Shown: one piece after another, positions 1-7,122 of the stretch
Layout: each line of letters begins with the position of its first letter
Position numbering within the stretch: the first letter of the stretch is position 1
Assembly (NCBI GenBank): GCA_046565785.1
Contig: JBKHXZ010000254.1
Span: 1-22,568 of the forward strand
Direction: 5' to 3'
DNA: 22,568 nt
From: DATHWB01 sp046565785
Lineage (GTDB): Bacteria; Actinomycetota; Acidimicrobiia; Spongiisociales; ZC4RG35
Made by a program: the position numbers and the translations under genes
Notes under the pieces: generated by a model
The model's database searches: none
The model's input: the letters and a program-made list of their open reading frames with translations, nothing else
Told to the model about the DNA's origin: nothing

Positions 1-38
1 CGCCAGACGGTCACGAGACTCCTCGGTGGGTGCCTGGC

Positions 39-626
39 CTACTGATCCGGAGCGGACTGCACGTCGCCGGTGACCTGCTGGCCGGGATCCTCCCCGCGGC
101 GGATCGTGTCGATGGTCTGGCCGAGGAGGAGTGCGGTCGACTCGCCTTGAATCTTGCCGACAACCACGCCGTTGGCGTCGATGAAATAGGTTTCCGGTAC
201 TCCGAACACACCGAAGGCGATCGCTGCTCGTCCGTCGGGGTCGTCCAGGTAGGTGGTGACGTCGCTGCGCCCCAGTTCGTCGAGGAACCGGTTGGCATCG
301 GCCGGGTCGTCTTGGAATGCGATCTGCACCATCGCCACACCCGAATCTGCGAAACCCTCGGCCACGGCGATGAGGTCGTCGTGTTCGGTTCGGCATTCGA
401 GACACCACGAGGCGAAGAAGTTGACGATCGTGATCTCGTCCTCCGGGTTGGGAACCTGGATCAGGCCCGAACCGTCGAGTGCCGGCAGCATCAACTCAGG
501 TGCCGGTCGGCCGATCAGTGGCGACGACACCAGATTGGGATCCGACCCGAACCGTGAGGCGAACACCACGGCGAGGACCACGGAGAGCCCGACGACCGTC
601 CAGGCGCCCCTTCGTACCCACGTCAT
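39..626 (-). CDS. ccmG: CcmG/DsbE-type thioredoxin-fold protein of cytochrome c maturation
   Basis: A 195-residue membrane-anchored thioredoxin-like protein, last gene of the ccm operon. It is expected to reduce the disulfide of the CcmH or apocytochrome CXXCH cysteines on the outer face of the membrane, before haem ligation by CcmF. An uncleaved N-terminal helix lies at about residues 8-24. The active site is W74-C75-L76-E77-C78 inside the FFASWC context, and the cis-proline is in the GVPETY motif. The acidic E in WCLEC differs from the usual WCVPC/WCIPC. The start at 626 was chosen because its ATG overlaps the stop of the upstream gene (ATGA) and a GGGGAGG ribosome site lies 7 nt ahead; an ATG at 632 sits too close to that site. 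Family assignment is firm; the exact redox partner is inferred from context. Confidence 0.92.
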   Translation of the reverse strand: MTWVRRGAWTVVGLSVVLAVVFASRFGSDPNLVSSPLIGRPAPELMLPALDGSGLIQVPNPEDEITIVNFFASWCLECRTEHDDLIAVAEGFADSGVAMVQIAFQDDPADANRFLDELGRSDVTTYLDDPDGRAAIAFGVFGVPETYFIDANGVVVGKIQGESTALLLGQTIDTIRRGEDPGQQVTGDVQSAPDQ

Positions 627-1396
627 CTGCATGCCTCCCCAGCGACGGCGGCCGCCAGATCTGCTTCGACCTGGGTTCTGATCTCCGGATCGAGCTCGGA
701 GGAGGAAGCAACGGTCTCGAACAGTCGCGCAGCACGGATCGGATCGTCTGCCCCGCACCACAGGATCTGTCCTTTGACGTACATCGCCTCGGTCGAGCCG
801 GGGGCAGCCTCCAATGCTCGGTCGATGACCTGGAGGGCCAGGTCGACTTCGCCGTTCCCGATAAAGGTGATCCATGCGATCCGAGTCATCGTCGCGGCGA
901 AAAGGTCGGCGGGGGGTTCCGCAGCGAGGATCGCCTCGTAGTGGGTGAACGCGCGTTGATATTCGGAGCGTTCGAAATAGCGCTCGGCGAGGGCGAAACG
1001 CATGAACGGAAGCTGGCCCGCCACTGCAGGGTCGTCGGCGTTGGCGGCGATCACCGCTTCGAGTGTCTCATCGGAATAGTCGGTCGGGTCGAAGGTTCCC
1101 CCGGCGGCGACACCCTGCAGGGTTCCGGTGTCGCCCGTGTCCGCAGTCGCTCCGAGTACGGCGATGGTGACTGCGAACCCGGTGAGAAGGATTGCGCCGC
1201 CGATGATCAGCCGCGGCCGGGAGCGGGAGGTCTCCGATGACGCCTCAGGACGAGATAAAACGGCGTCGAGTTCCGCCTGATAGATGGCACGCAGGCGTTC
1301 GGCGGTGGTCGCGTCGATCTCGCCGGCTGCAACCTGGACCTCCAGTTCTTCGAGGTCGGTGAGGATCTGCCGACGGTGTTCGTCCTGCTGCATCAT
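623..1396 (-). CDS. ccmI: CcmI-like TPR protein of cytochrome c maturation
   Basis: A 257-residue protein between ccmH and ccmG. Residues 3-48 are charged and probably helical, one membrane helix follows at about 63-83, and the rest resembles tetratricopeptide repeats (FALAERYFERSEYQRAF, then ALQVIDRALEAAPGSTEAMYVKG split over the next helices). This layout matches CcmI, or the C-terminal half of the fused CcmH of enterobacteria, which presents the apocytochrome to the CcmF/H ligase. It differs in having one membrane helix rather than two and in being short. The start ATG at 1396 overlaps the ccmH stop (ATGATG) and has GGAGAA upstream; the ATG at 1393 is the alternative. Sequence similarity to CcmI is weak by eye, so the name rests on TPR content plus position. 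Confidence 0.8.
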   Translation of the reverse strand: MMQQDEHRRQILTDLEELEVQVAAGEIDATTAERLRAIYQAELDAVLSRPEASSETSRSRPRLIIGGAILLTGFAVTIAVLGATADTGDTGTLQGVAAGGTFDPTDYSDETLEAVIAANADDPAVAGQLPFMRFALAERYFERSEYQRAFTHYEAILAAEPPADLFAATMTRIAWITFIGNGEVDLALQVIDRALEAAPGSTEAMYVKGQILWCGADDPIRAARLFETVASSSELDPEIRTQVEADLAAAVAGEACR

Positions 1397-1773
1397 GTTC
1401 TCGTTCTCCGCAGCGCCACACCCAACCCCATCACCGCCACCGCCGCCGGGATCAGCCAGAGGGCAGCGGTTTCCCAGTTGAATGGCGGGTCGAGGAGTTG
1501 GGCACCGCTGTACGAGGCGATGAGCTCGTCGATGATCTGCTGGTCCGACCAGCCTTGTTCGATCCGTGAGCGGATCAGCGCCATCATGTCCTCGGCCAGC
1601 GGCGACGGGGAGTCGGCGATCGCCTCCCCCTGACAGACCGGACATCGCACCAGGGATCCGATCTCCCGGGCTCGATCCTCAGCCGGAGGGTCGGCTGTGA
1701 CGGTTCCCACCACGACGAACACCGCCAACGCCAGAGTGACCAGCACCCGGAGGCGAGGCAACCAGTCAGACAC
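1393..1773 (-). CDS. ccmH: CcmH-type apocytochrome c thiol oxidoreductase
   Basis: A 126-residue CcmH/CcmL-family protein that handles the CXXCH thiols of apocytochrome c before haem attachment. It has an N-terminal membrane or signal segment (about residues 8-27), the diagnostic motif R43-C44-P45-V46-C47-Q48 followed by GEAIADS, a short three-helix domain (to about residue 95) and a C-terminal membrane helix (about 103-120). Length agrees with the non-fused, N-terminal-domain-only CcmH form; the TPR half is encoded by the next gene. The start codon is GTG at 1773, giving an 8-nt overlap with the end of ccmF, with GAAGGTGA upstream as a plausible ribosome site. Confidence 0.95.
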   Translation of the reverse strand: MSDWLPRLRVLVTLALAVFVVVGTVTADPPAEDRAREIGSLVRCPVCQGEAIADSPSPLAEDMMALIRSRIEQGWSDQQIIDELIASYSGAQLLDPPFNWETAALWLIPAAVAVMGLGVALRRTRT

Positions 1774-3793
1774 CGGTGGTCACCTTCGGCGTCACCCTTC
1801 GTCGCCCTCGCAGCGCAACGAACCCACCGGCGGCCGTCAGTAGACCGCCAAGCCATACCAGCCACTGCATCGGGGAGCTGTCGAAGGTGACGACGATCTC
1901 CCGGGACGGTGGGTCGATGGTGCGCAGCGTCGAATAGAGGTCACCGGTGAGGGTGGTGTGGACCGATGGCGTCAGGATCGCCTGTCCCGAGTTGGGGAAC
2001 GTCGCCAGTCGAGGGCTGAGCGTGGTGACCGGCTCGCCGTCGCGACTCACCGACAGCCGGGCACCGACGATGGTGCGGTTGGGCTCGGCCCGGGTGAAAG
2101 GAGCGTCGTAGGTGATCTCGTATCCGTCGAAACGGACGGTGTCGCCGGGAAGCATCGTCACCTGGTCGTGGACTGCGAGGTTGGAAGCAAAGGCGATCCC
2201 CAACGCTATGACTGCAACTCCGACGTGGGACACTTGCCCACCCCAGTATCCAGGGTCACGGCCGAACAGCCGACCGGCTTCAGCTACCAGGCGGGTTCCC
2301 CGTGACTCCGAGGCGGCCCGGGCCTGGACGAAGAGGTGACGGACGACGACCGCCACCACGAAGGTGGCGAGCACCACCGCCACCACCACCCACCCGATGG
2401 CAGTGGTGGCGATCAGGGTCACTGCGCCGGCGGCCAACGCCACCTGGAGCGGTCCATGCACACGAGACCAGACCAGGTCGGGCCGGGCGACCCGCCACGG
2501 CATCACCGGACCGACCCCCATTCCGAGCAGCAGGGCGAAACTGAGGGGGACGGCCAGCCGGTTGTAGAACGGTTCACCCACCCGCACTGTCGACCCGGCG
2601 ATGGCCTCCAGGAAGAGGGGGTAGAGGGTGCCGACCAGCACGACGAAGGCGTAAACGGTCAAGACGAGGTTGTTGTAGAGGAAAGCCCCTTCCCGGCTGG
2701 AGAGCGATTCCATTCGCGAAGGCTGGGCGACATCATTGGCCCGGAGAGCGAACAGGCCGAACGAACCGACCAGCACGACCACCAGGAATGCCAGCAACAC
2801 GGGTCCGATCGCCGACTGGGTGAACGAATGGACCGAGGCGATGGTGCCCGATCTGGTGAGGAACGTGCCGAGGATGGTGAGGGCGAAGGCGCCGATCACC
2901 AGAACGAAATTCCACGACTGCAGCATTCCCCGCCTCCGTTGGACCAGGGCGCTGTGCAGGAAGGCCGTTGCCACCAGCCACGGCATGAACGAGGCGTTCT
3001 CGACTGGATCCCACGCCCAGTATCCGCCCCACGACAGCACCTCGTACGCCCACCATCCGCCCAAGACGATGCCGAGAGTGAGGAAAGTCCAGGCCACGGT
3101 GGTCCAGCGTTGAGAACGGTCGAGCCAGGCAGGCCCGGAGATTCGTTGGGCAAGGGCCGACATGGCATATGCGAACGGGACGGTCAGGCCGACATAGCCG
3201 ATGTAGAGCATGGGCGGGTGCACCGCCATGAGCAGATGATTCTGCAGGAGAGGGTTCGGTCCGGCGCCGTCGATGGGGGCGACCGCGCCCACCAGCGGAA
3301 GCGGCGAGGAGTCGAGGCACCGGCTGACGCCCTCGGCCACGGCAACACAGGTCTCGAACGGGTTGGACACGGTGGCCATCAGTCCGAAGAAGAACACCGA
3401 CACGCCGCCCATGACCGCTACCGCCCCTGCTCCGAGACGGTCAGGCTGGGCGAGTTGGTCCCGGACCACGATCCAGGTGAAGCCGGCGAGAACCAGGCCC
3501 CAGAGGACGATCGAACCCTCCAGCGCCGCCCACGCGGTGGCGATGTCGAAGGGGAACGGGGTGGCAACCGAGTGATTGTTGGCGAGGTAGGCGATGGTGA
3601 AGTCGTCGACCTGCAGGCCCACCTGGAGGACCGCCATCGCGGCGAGCGACGACCAGAGCAGCACCCGACCAGGTCGGCGCACATCGGGGGCGGCATCCGG
3701 GTGAAGCGCACCGCGCACGCCCGCGACTGTGAGCGCAACTGCTGCGCCCAACCCGACGAGGACGGCGAGGGAACCAGCCAGTGCCAGCATCAC
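1766..3793 (-). CDS. ccmF: Cytochrome c haem ligase subunit CcmF
   Basis: A 675-residue polytopic membrane protein of the haem-handling family, the core of the System I ligase that takes haem from holo-CcmE and attaches it to apocytochrome c. The tryptophan-rich WWD signature is at about residues 255-273 (WGGYWAWDPVENASFM). The conserved loop GPNPLLQNHLLMAVHPP, with histidines at about 186 and 192, precedes it, and NNHSVATPFPF at about 72-82 is also typical. Many hydrophobic segments span the chain and a periplasmic beta-rich domain lies near the C-terminus before a last helix. Length is normal for CcmF. The start is GTG 3793 overlapping the ccmE stop (GTGA), with ATG 3790 immediately after as the alternative; no strong Shine-Dalgarno is visible, fitting translational coupling. 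Confidence 0.97.
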   Translation of the reverse strand: MMLALAGSLAVLVGLGAAVALTVAGVRGALHPDAAPDVRRPGRVLLWSSLAAMAVLQVGLQVDDFTIAYLANNHSVATPFPFDIATAWAALEGSIVLWGLVLAGFTWIVVRDQLAQPDRLGAGAVAVMGGVSVFFFGLMATVSNPFETCVAVAEGVSRCLDSSPLPLVGAVAPIDGAGPNPLLQNHLLMAVHPPMLYIGYVGLTVPFAYAMSALAQRISGPAWLDRSQRWTTVAWTFLTLGIVLGGWWAYEVLSWGGYWAWDPVENASFMPWLVATAFLHSALVQRRRGMLQSWNFVLVIGAFALTILGTFLTRSGTIASVHSFTQSAIGPVLLAFLVVVLVGSFGLFALRANDVAQPSRMESLSSREGAFLYNNLVLTVYAFVVLVGTLYPLFLEAIAGSTVRVGEPFYNRLAVPLSFALLLGMGVGPVMPWRVARPDLVWSRVHGPLQVALAAGAVTLIATTAIGWVVVAVVLATFVVAVVVRHLFVQARAASESRGTRLVAEAGRLFGRDPGYWGGQVSHVGVAVIALGIAFASNLAVHDQVTMLPGDTVRFDGYEITYDAPFTRAEPNRTIVGARLSVSRDGEPVTTLSPRLATFPNSGQAILTPSVHTTLTGDLYSTLRTIDPPSREIVVTFDSSPMQWLVWLGGLLTAAGGFVALRGRRRVTPKVTTGV

Positions 3794-4197
3794 TCGTCGT
3801 CCGGGGCGTTGCCGCTTTCCGGAGCCTCGTACTCGGCTTCGTGTCGGATCAGGGCCTCGTCGGCCTCGAACACGTCACCCGCCCAAGCCCCCTCCAGCAG
3901 GACTTCGACGTCTTCTTGGAAGAGCGGTGGTGGTACCGAGACCAGTCTGACCGTCACCGTGGCCCGCCCGTCGCTGATGTCGAACGACGATTCGCCCCGC
4001 CCTTCGATCAGGGTTCCGGGGACGACGGTGCCGGCGATACGAAAACGCTGACCGTCGTCGAAGCGGGCACGTGCCTCGACAGCTTCCGATGCATACAGGT
4101 AGTACACGGATTCTTCACCGGCGGAGCGCACCAGGAAGACGCCGGCGACGACGATGCCGAGAATCGCCGGGATGACGAACCAACGGTGCCGGGTCAC
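3790..4197 (-). CDS. ccmE: Haem chaperone CcmE
   Basis: A 135-residue periplasmic haem chaperone with one N-terminal membrane anchor (about residues 6-24) and an OB-fold domain. It binds haem covalently after CcmC loading and passes it to CcmF. The haem-binding histidine is H119 in the C-terminal motif ALIRHEAEYEAPE, which matches the HxxxY pattern of bacterial CcmE; it is not the cysteine variant (CxxxY) described in some lineages. The C-terminal acidic tail is short. The GTG at 4197 was chosen as start because it overlaps the ccmD stop (GTGA) and leaves only a short basic stretch before the membrane anchor, as is normal; the upstream in-frame extension overlaps ccmD and looks non-coding. 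Confidence 0.95.
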   Translation of the reverse strand: MTRHRWFVIPAILGIVVAGVFLVRSAGEESVYYLYASEAVEARARFDDGQRFRIAGTVVPGTLIEGRGESSFDISDGRATVTVRLVSVPPPLFQEDVEVLLEGAWAGDVFEADEALIRHEAEYEAPESGNAPDDE

Positions 4198-4316
4198 GGT
4201 CCGGGGTCGGACGACCGGTCGCGCCGGTTCCTCATCCGGTTCCACACGGTCACCGCGTAGCCGACAATGATCCCGTAGGTGACGAGGTACGAAGCCCAAA
4301 TGAATCCGTCGCTCAC
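4194..4316 (-). CDS. ccmD: Small haem exporter protein CcmD
   Basis: A 40-residue single-helix membrane protein located exactly where ccmD belongs, between ccmC and ccmE. CcmD binds the CcmABC complex and helps release holo-CcmE. The helix covers about residues 7-25 (WASYLVTYGIIVGYAVTVW) and is followed by a basic cytoplasmic tail (RMRNRRDR), the expected topology. The GTG start at 4316 overlaps the ccmC stop (GTGA) and is preceded by a strong GGAGGG 6 nt upstream. Sequence alone would be too short for certain identification; position, topology and length make the call. Confidence 0.88.
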   Translation of the reverse strand: MSDGFIWASYLVTYGIIVGYAVTVWNRMRNRRDRSSDPGP

Positions 4317-5029
4317 GAGAGTCCCTCCAGTTTGGGCTTGCTGACTGCCCGTCCCGCCACCTCGGTGGTGGTCACCGCGGCTTGTGCCTCCAGCTTGGCG
4401 AGGCGGACCCGTTCCACCATCAGGTAGGCGTAGAGCAGCGTGAAGGCGGCCAGGTTCACCAACAGGGCGGCCACCATCGAGCCGTCCATCGAGATGCCGT
4501 CGGGCCGAACGGTCATGCCCTGGTGAAGGGAACGCCACAGCGTGACCGAGAAGTAGACCAGCGGAACCTGGACGACGGCCACCAATCCGAGAATGGCGCT
4601 GCGCCTGGCGCGGACAACCGGGTCGGAGACCGCCCGGCGCAGGGCGAGGTAGCCGAGGTAGACGAAGAACATGAGTGCGGTCGACGCCATGCGGGGATCA
4701 CTCCAATCCCAGAACGTCCCCCACACCGGATAGCCCCACAGCATGCCGGTGAAGAGCGACACCGCAGTGAACAGCACACCCATTTCGGCTGAGGATTCGG
4801 CGACCCGGTCGAACCCCATCCGCTTTGAGATCAGCCAGCCGCCCGAAGCCAATGCGGTGACCCCGAAGGCCAGGAATGCCAGCCACGAGCCGGGAACGTG
4901 GACGTACATGATCCGCACGTAGTCGCCTTGGAAGACGTCCGGAGACGACGTCACGGCCAGCCATAGGCCGAACCCGACGCCAGTGACGGCGAGGGTGCCG
5001 AGCGTGATGCGGGCGAGCCTTCGGGTCAT
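4313..5029 (-). CDS. ccmC: Haem-handling membrane protein CcmC
   Basis: A 238-residue, six-helix membrane protein that loads haem onto CcmE. The WWD-type signature W103-G-T-F-W-D-W-S-D-P-R113 is clear. The two external haem-ligand histidines of the family can be assigned to H44 (YVHVPGSW) and H169 (WRSLHQG). The family motif is usually WGTWWVWDARLTS, so WGTFWDWSDPRMAS is a mild variant. Its ATG at 5029 overlaps the ccmB stop (ATGA). The C-terminal 40 residues after the last helix are longer than in proteobacterial CcmC and have no recognised motif. Confidence 0.96.
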   Translation of the reverse strand: MTRRLARITLGTLAVTGVGFGLWLAVTSSPDVFQGDYVRIMYVHVPGSWLAFLAFGVTALASGGWLISKRMGFDRVAESSAEMGVLFTAVSLFTGMLWGYPVWGTFWDWSDPRMASTALMFFVYLGYLALRRAVSDPVVRARRSAILGLVAVVQVPLVYFSVTLWRSLHQGMTVRPDGISMDGSMVAALLVNLAAFTLLYAYLMVERVRLAKLEAQAAVTTTEVAGRAVSKPKLEGLS

Positions 5030-5700
5030 GTGTTCGAATCCTCCAGTGGGCGTGCGGTGAGGACGCCCGTGACGGCCAACGCCAGGTCGGTGATGACCAG
5101 GGTCAGCACCCAGGGAAGGGTAGTTCGGCTCCGGACTACCGATTCCAACGCCTGAGCAGCTCCGAGCAGAAGCGGCACCGACACCGGGACGACCAGAAGC
5201 GGAGCGAGCACGGTACGGGTGGCGAGGCCGGAGGTCACGTCGCCGGCCAGGGTCGACAGCATCGCCAGGCCGATCGCGAAAAGAACCAGAACCGCGCCGA
5301 TCGGCCAGGCGGAAGGGATGGGTGGCGGGCCGTAGAACAGGTACACGAGCGGTGCAGTCACCCCCAGGACGACGAGGATCAGCAGCGATCCGGAGACGGT
5401 CCGTCCGGTGAACCGAGCCACCGGGTCGACCCCCAGCAGGGCGAGCTGTCTCCGCTGGGCTGGGCTCTCGGTACCGGTGTGCCGCAGGGCCACCTGCATT
5501 CCGAAGAGCAGCGCCACCAGCCAGTAGACGGGAAAGGCGAGCTCAGCCAGCCGGATCGCCAATGCGTCGGTGGCGAACGGGACGACGAAGACGGCGGCTG
5601 CCGCAAAAGGAACGACCACACCCAGAGTCTCCCGGGACCGCCACTCGACGGTCAGATCGCGGCGGGCCAGGGTCCACACCTGGTGCCAGAACCTCGTCAT
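5026..5700 (-). CDS. ccmB: ABC-type haem exporter permease CcmB
   Basis: A 224-residue membrane protein with six predicted helices, matching the usual CcmB length (about 220). It forms the permease of the CcmAB ABC transporter that powers release of holo-CcmE from CcmC. The N-terminal pattern ARRDLTVEWRSRETL, with a conserved basic/acidic amphipathic helix before the first membrane segment, is typical of CcmB. Its ATG at 5700 overlaps the ccmA stop (ATGA), and it overlaps ccmC in the same way, so ccmA, B and C are translationally coupled. Confidence 0.93.
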   Translation of the reverse strand: MTRFWHQVWTLARRDLTVEWRSRETLGVVVPFAAAAVFVVPFATDALAIRLAELAFPVYWLVALLFGMQVALRHTGTESPAQRRQLALLGVDPVARFTGRTVSGSLLILVVLGVTAPLVYLFYGPPPIPSAWPIGAVLVLFAIGLAMLSTLAGDVTSGLATRTVLAPLLVVPVSVPLLLGAAQALESVVRSRTTLPWVLTLVITDLALAVTGVLTARPLEDSNT

Positions 5701-6332
5701 GTCGACTCCGGATCGAGGATCAGGACGGTGTCACACTCCGTGCCGAGTCGTTGTGCATCGTGGCTGACCATCACGACCCCGCACCCATTCTGGCGGGTCA
5801 ATGCGATCAAGGCGGTGACGATGGCGTCGGCGTCGGAGTCGAGACCGGCATGGGCTTCGTCCAACAGCAGCAATCGCGGCCGACGCATGAGGAGGGCGGC
5901 CAGGTCGGTCCGCCGTCGCATCCCGTTCGAAGCATCACCTGCCAGGCGATGGCCGGCACCGCCCAGTCCCACCCGGTCGAGCGCCTCGTCGGCTTGGGAA
6001 CGTTCCACGCCGGCGAGGTCGGCGACCAACCTGAGGTTCTCGCGCAGGGTGAGATGATCGTACAGGGCGGGTTCATGGCCCGACCAGCCGATCGAGGGGC
6101 GGACCCGGCGGACGTTCTCACTGCCGAGGACGGCGCCGAGCACCGTGCCGGAGCCGGAAGCCAGCGGTACCAGCGTGGCGATGACTCCGAGCAGGGTGGT
6201 CTTGCCGGCACCGTTGCGACCGGCCACACCCACCACGCCCGCCTCGGGGAGGTGGAGGTCGATGCCCGTGAGGACGGCCGTCGATCCGTATCGGACGGAC
6301 ACACCGCTGAGCGACACCAAAGCTGGAGGCAT
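5697..6332 (-). CDS. ccmA: ABC-type haem exporter ATPase CcmA
   Basis: A 211-residue ATPase, first gene of the ccm operon. It has Walker A G38-R-N-G-A-G-K44-T, a signature loop at about 134-140 (ASNGMRRR, a CcmA-like variant of LSGGQ), Walker B at about 154-159 (LLLLDE) and the switch histidine H191 (VSHD). It energises the CcmB/C/D complex. The ATG at 6332 is taken as the start: no ribosome site precedes it, but a TACACT box lies 7 nt upstream on the same strand, so the mRNA is probably leaderless. Longer in-frame starts would run across the divergent promoter region. Confidence 0.95.
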   Translation of the reverse strand: MPPALVSLSGVSVRYGSTAVLTGIDLHLPEAGVVGVAGRNGAGKTTLLGVIATLVPLASGSGTVLGAVLGSENVRRVRPSIGWSGHEPALYDHLTLRENLRLVADLAGVERSQADEALDRVGLGGAGHRLAGDASNGMRRRTDLAALLMRRPRLLLLDEAHAGLDSDADAIVTALIALTRQNGCGVVMVSHDAQRLGTECDTVLILDPEST

Positions 6333-6339
6333 GGCGGCG

Positions 6340-6345
6340 AGTGTA
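6340..6345 (-). promoter_or_regulatory. Candidate -10 box for leaderless ccm operon transcript
   Basis: Read on the minus strand, TACACT is followed by 7 nt and then the ccmA ATG. This is the spacing at which transcription would begin at or next to the start codon. No Shine-Dalgarno is present before ccmA, which supports leaderless translation. The -35 region is weak (CCCGAA with a 17-nt spacer), so an activator may be needed. Inference from pattern only. Confidence 0.5.
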
Positions 6346-6420
6346 TGAGGAGGGCTGTCCGGTTCGGGAAACAGTTGCGAAACCACCGGGGGGCTCCTGT
6401 CGGGCAGGCCGTCACGGTCA

Positions 6421-6426
6421 TACGAT
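6421..6426 (+). promoter_or_regulatory. Candidate -10 box for the two-component operon
   Basis: TACGAT lies 6 nt before the response-regulator ATG, again the geometry of a leaderless actinobacterial promoter. It faces away from the ccmA -10 box 76 bp to the left, so both transcription units start within the same 100-bp gap. The -35 is not recognisable. Confidence 0.45.
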
Positions 6427-6432
6427 GCCCAC

Positions 6433-7122
6433 ATGCCGACCCGACCCGACCGGATCCTGGTCATCGACGACGAGCCGCGAGTTCGCCAGGTGGTGGCGGC
6501 GTACCTCGAACGGGAAGGGTTCAGGGTGGATCAGGCCGCCGACGCCGCCTCGGCCAGGGCACTCCTCGCCGGACCCCCTCCCGACCTGGTGGTGCTCGAT
6601 GTCATGTTCCCCGGAGCGTCCGGCCTCGACCTCCTCGCCGAGCTGCGGAGAGACTCCGACATGCCCGTGATCCTGCTGACCGCTCGCGCCGAAGAGGGCG
6701 ACAGGGTGGCGGGTCTGGAACTGGGCGCAGACGACTATGTCACCAAACCGTTCTCTCCCAGAGAACTCGTGGCCCGGGTGCGGACTGTCCTGCGGCGAAC
6801 CCGGCGGCGTCCGGACTCGGGACGCATCGAGCACGGCGATCTGGTGATCGACGTCGGTACCCGGGAGGTGATTGTGGCGGATCGGCGAGTGGATCTGACC
6901 GCCAAGGAGTTCGACCTGCTCGCCCACCTGGCCGCCCACCCTCGGACCGTGTTCAGCCGCAACTCCCTTCTCGAGGAAGTTTGGGATTCGTCGTCGGAGT
7001 GGCAGGATCCGGCGACCGTCACCGTCCACATCCGTCGGTTGCGCACCAAGCTCGAACCCGGGGCGACCGAGTCCCGCTGGTTGGAGACGGTGTGGGGCGT
7101 CGGCTACCGGTTCGTGCCTTGA
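6433..7122 (+). CDS. OmpR/PhoB-family response regulator
   Basis: A 229-residue two-domain regulator. The receiver domain (about 7-120) has the acidic pair D12-D13, phosphoacceptor D56 (LVVLDVMFPG), T83 and K105 (TKPFSPRELVARV). The winged-helix DNA-binding domain (about 130-229) has the usual LTAKEFDLL, SRNSLLEEVW, VTVHIRRLRTKLE and TVWGVGYRF blocks. It will be phosphorylated by the kinase encoded immediately downstream (TTGA overlap). It is divergent from ccmA and shares a 100-bp promoter region, so regulation of the ccm genes is possible but not shown. The specific subfamily (MtrA, PrrA, RegX3-like) cannot be settled by eye. Confidence 0.96.
   Translation: MPTRPDRILVIDDEPRVRQVVAAYLEREGFRVDQAADAASARALLAGPPPDLVVLDVMFPGASGLDLLAELRRDSDMPVILLTARAEEGDRVAGLELGADDYVTKPFSPRELVARVRTVLRRTRRRPDSGRIEHGDLVIDVGTREVIVADRRVDLTAKEFDLLAHLAAHPRTVFSRNSLLEEVWDSSSEWQDPATVTVHIRRLRTKLEPGATESRWLETVWGVGYRFVP

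Noticed and set aside
1..38. Possible gene at the left edge downstream of ccmG
   Set aside because: Only 38 bases remain and no start, stop or motif can be assigned.
2336..4051. Long open frame (571 codons) on the plus strand across ccmF and ccmE
   Set aside because: Low-complexity His/Arg/Gly/Asp-rich translation, antisense to well-supported ccm genes; an effect of high GC.
5562..7118. Upstream extension of the kinase frame through ccmA and the response regulator
   Set aside because: The extension overlaps two certain genes in other frames and has no domain; the kinase begins at the TTGA overlap.
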